Shown piece by piece: positions 20,840 through 22,657 of a DNA stretch of 22,657 nucleotides. The notes below the pieces were generated by a model. It saw only the letters and a list, made by a program, of their open reading frames with translations. It made no database searches and was not told where the DNA came from. The DNA is from a virus. Location: positions 1 through 22,657 of IMG/VR virus record IMGVR_UViG_3300043313_000926, one strand, 5' to 3'. The translations under genes were made by a program, and so were the position numbers. The stretch's first letter is position 1. Every line of letters starts with the position of its first letter.

Positions 20840-21990
20840 CGGGCCACCTCGCCAATGCGGTATTCGCAAGCCTTGCCGGCGCTGCCGCTGGGCAGCATCA
20901 CCACCCTGCCCTCCTCGAGCAGGGCGTCGAGGACTTCATCCACCCGGCCACCGCGATAGCCAGCCCGAGCGCGCAGGAACCGCTTGCTGCACCCGGCGTG
21001 GCCCTTGACGAGCTCGAGCAGCACCTTGGCGTCGCGCTCATACCGCTCGTCGGGCTTCGGCGGCGCGTTCACGGCCAGCTCGGCATGCACCACCCGGACA
21101 CCGGTGGGCGAGCCTTCATCGTCGAGTACGTCCTCGATCCGCAGCCCGAAGTCGTCGATCCCTGCCGCCTCAGAATCAGCCGGCGGCTTGGCCTGCTGCA
21201 CAATGCGCGGGTCCTCCTTGCGCTTGGGGTTGGTAACGAGCAGCACGCAGCCGGCGGCGTCAAACAGCGCGCTGCTGCCCCGCAGCATCATGCGCGCATC
21301 CGTCTGCCCTTCCTTGGGCTTGCCGGCGTGGTGCAAGAGCAGCACGGTCGTGCCGGTCTTTTCACTCACCTGTGTGAGCACATCGACGAATGCCCGCACT
21401 CCTGACGCGTTCTCATCCTCGCCGGGCAGAGCACCGCGCAGCGAGTCGATCACCACCAGGCTCGCGCCATCACATGCCTTCGCGTACACATCGAGCGCGG
21501 CTGCGCTGTTCAAGTAGCAGGTCGGAAACGGCGCCACGAACAGGTTGTTGACGATCTCGCGAGGGTCAAGGCCCATCCCGCGGGCAAGGCGCTGGTAGCG
21601 GCGCGCGGTAGCCTTGAAGCCCTGCTCATAGTCCAGGTGCTTGGCGATGCCACGCTCGCAATGGAACTTGCCCCACACCGGTACGCCCGCGGCGACCGAC
21701 AGGATCATGCTCTGCGCGGCCATGGTTTTCGCACTCGCGCCGTACCCAGCCAGCATCGCGGGCCGGCCGGGGCCTATCTGCAGCTCCTTGCTCACCCACG
21801 GCGTGGGCGGCAACGGCAAGAACACCTCGCGCCCCAAGCGCCACTGAATCGTCGCTGCAGCTCGGCGCAGTGACACCGCGTTGCTACCGTTGCCGGAGCC
21901 GTTGGCCATGACCTTGCCGATCGGCTCGAACTGTCCGCCGCCTGCGACGTAGTCACTAAGGTCCTTCGGTGGCGGCGCGTCGTCTCTCAT
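20836..21990 (-). CDS. RecA-fold replicative helicase/ATPase (RepA/DnaB-like)
   Basis: Starting at ATG 21990, which overlaps the primase stop as ATGA, gives 384 residues; a further upstream Met at 22005 is less likely. Walker A is at 82-89 (GYGASAKT), Walker B ends in Asp182 (LVVIDSLRG), and LLLHHAGK follows, the pattern of the RecA/DnaB AAA_25-type ATPases paired with phage and plasmid primases. The C-terminal 80 residues look like a winged-helix (VLLELVKGHAGCSKRFLRAR, VDEVLDALLEEGRVV). It should unwind DNA at the fork, loaded near the repeat array. Confidence 0.85.
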   Translation of the reverse strand: MRDDAPPPKDLSDYVAGGGQFEPIGKVMANGSGNGSNAVSLRRAAATIQWRLGREVFLPLPPTPWVSKELQIGPGRPAMLAGYGASAKTMAAQSMILSVAAGVPVWGKFHCERGIAKHLDYEQGFKATARRYQRLARGMGLDPREIVNNLFVAPFPTCYLNSAAALDVYAKACDGASLVVIDSLRGALPGEDENASGVRAFVDVLTQVSEKTGTTVLLLHHAGKPKEGQTDARMMLRGSSALFDAAGCVLLVTNPKRKEDPRIVQQAKPPADSEAAGIDDFGLRIEDVLDDEGSPTGVRVVHAELAVNAPPKPDERYERDAKVLLELVKGHAGCSKRFLRARAGYRGGRVDEVLDALLEEGRVVMLPSGSAGKACEYRIGEVAR

Positions 21991-22657
21991 GCAGCCGACT
22001 CCCAACGCTCGACCCGCACGTTTCGGTGCGCAAAACTCTCGGCGATGGCAACGGCGTATCGCTCACCCGATTTATCGGGATCGGTAGCAACCACCACGGT
22101 GGACCCATCGGCGATTCGAGCCGCGACCGTGGGCGACCAGGATCCGCTCACAACGCCAAAGGTCGCGGGCGCGCACTCGGCCGCGTCGGACCACTGTATC
22201 CCCGCCATGAGGAAGTCGACCTCGCCCTCGGCCACCACCACCCGCAGCTCGGTGCTGCATGGCCACCAGTCTGGGCGCTGACCGTTCGCGAGTAGCCACC
22301 GCCCAAACCCATCGGCCATCAGCAAACCGGCCCGCCCAAAACCGCTCGGGGCAAAGCTCTTGATCTCCGCAGTACCGTCGATGTTGCGAGCCAGCACGCT
22401 GCGCATTAGGCCGCGCTCGTCAAAGAGCGGCACGATCAGCCGGTGGCCGCTCTCGACCCAGCTCACATGGCGCTTCACGTCCATGTCCCACCGGCCCGCC
22501 CACGCCGGCACAGCCTTATCAACGGGCAGCGCACGAGCGAGATCGAAGCTGGTCACTAGCGTCGGCCAGACCTTGCGACCTGCGAGGTACTCGCGCACCG
22601 CCGGGTCGGTATCCACGGGCACGCAGCCGTCCCAGAAGCACCGCACCTCCGCCTCGG
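21987..22657 (-). CDS. TOPRIM primase, N-terminus beyond window edge
   Basis: The frame is open to the right edge (reads EAEVRCFWDGC at the boundary), so the start lies outside; an internal GTG at 22646 is not convincing as a start. The visible part has LRVVVAEGEVDFLMAG with the TOPRIM Glu, and VVVATDPDKSGE with the DxD of the TOPRIM metal site. A zinc-finger domain probably precedes it. It should make primers for the helicase encoded next. Family: DnaG/phage primase of the DUF3987/CHC2 group, not resolved further. Confidence 0.85.
   Translation of the reverse strand, partial: EAEVRCFWDGCVPVDTDPAVREYLAGRKVWPTLVTSFDLARALPVDKAVPAWAGRWDMDVKRHVSWVESGHRLIVPLFDERGLMRSVLARNIDGTAEIKSFAPSGFGRAGLLMADGFGRWLLANGQRPDWWPCSTELRVVVAEGEVDFLMAGIQWSDAAECAPATFGVVSGSWSPTVAARIADGSTVVVATDPDKSGERYAVAIAESFAHRNVRVERWESAA

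Noticed and set aside
1-22657. tRNA genes, integrase, transposase or att sites
   Set aside because: None were seen on either strand; long direct repeats that could be att sites were not noticed, though a by-eye scan can miss a short one.

Overview
The window is a densely packed, high-GC tailed-phage segment (free phage contig or part of a prophage). Every supportable gene is on the minus strand, so the gene order reads from high to low coordinates. A tail sheath, tail tube and frameshifted tail chaperone indicate a contractile-tailed (myovirus) particle. The DUF935-like portal and gpT-like major capsid protein resemble Mu-type head modules. No integrase, transposase, host gene, tRNA or att site is visible, so temperate versus lytic cannot be decided here. 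Base composition and codon use would suit a high-GC proteobacterium or myxobacterium, but the host is inference only.

Layout in transcription order. (1) 22657-19109, replication and recombination: a TOPRIM primase (5' end beyond the edge), a RecA-fold helicase, a repeat-built ORF that coincides with an iteron-like array and a near-perfect parS site, two small proteins and a RuvC-like resolvase. (2) 19103-14192, about fifteen small ORFs chained mostly by ATGA overlaps: a lipoprotein, four Cys-rich or zinc-ribbon-like proteins (counting the RuvC-side neighbour only for its Cys tail), a cupin, several membrane proteins (possible lysis functions) and a DUF3309 protein. (3) 14105-11522, packaging: an HTH protein that is probably the small terminase, the large terminase, and a second small HTH protein related to the first. 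(4) 11493-6251, head: portal, S49 protease with a nested scaffold start, decoration protein, major capsid, DUF1320-like connector, virion morphogenesis protein. (5) 6258-1, tail: tail terminator-like protein, sheath, tube, chaperone with a programmed -1 frameshift, short tape measure, then baseplate-region proteins cut by the left edge.

The strongest non-routine signals are: the about 350-bp array of ACCGTGTCCC decamers that switches orientation at a 25-bp AT-rich palindrome, next to a parS-like 16-mer (candidate replication/partition locus inside an ORF); the complete GGGAAAA frameshift cassette; a nested scaffold start with a strong internal ribosome binding site; and a pair of related HTH proteins flanking the large terminase, with matching palindromes at the start of one of them. 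Functions were assigned from visible motifs, gene order and family recall; no database search was run.
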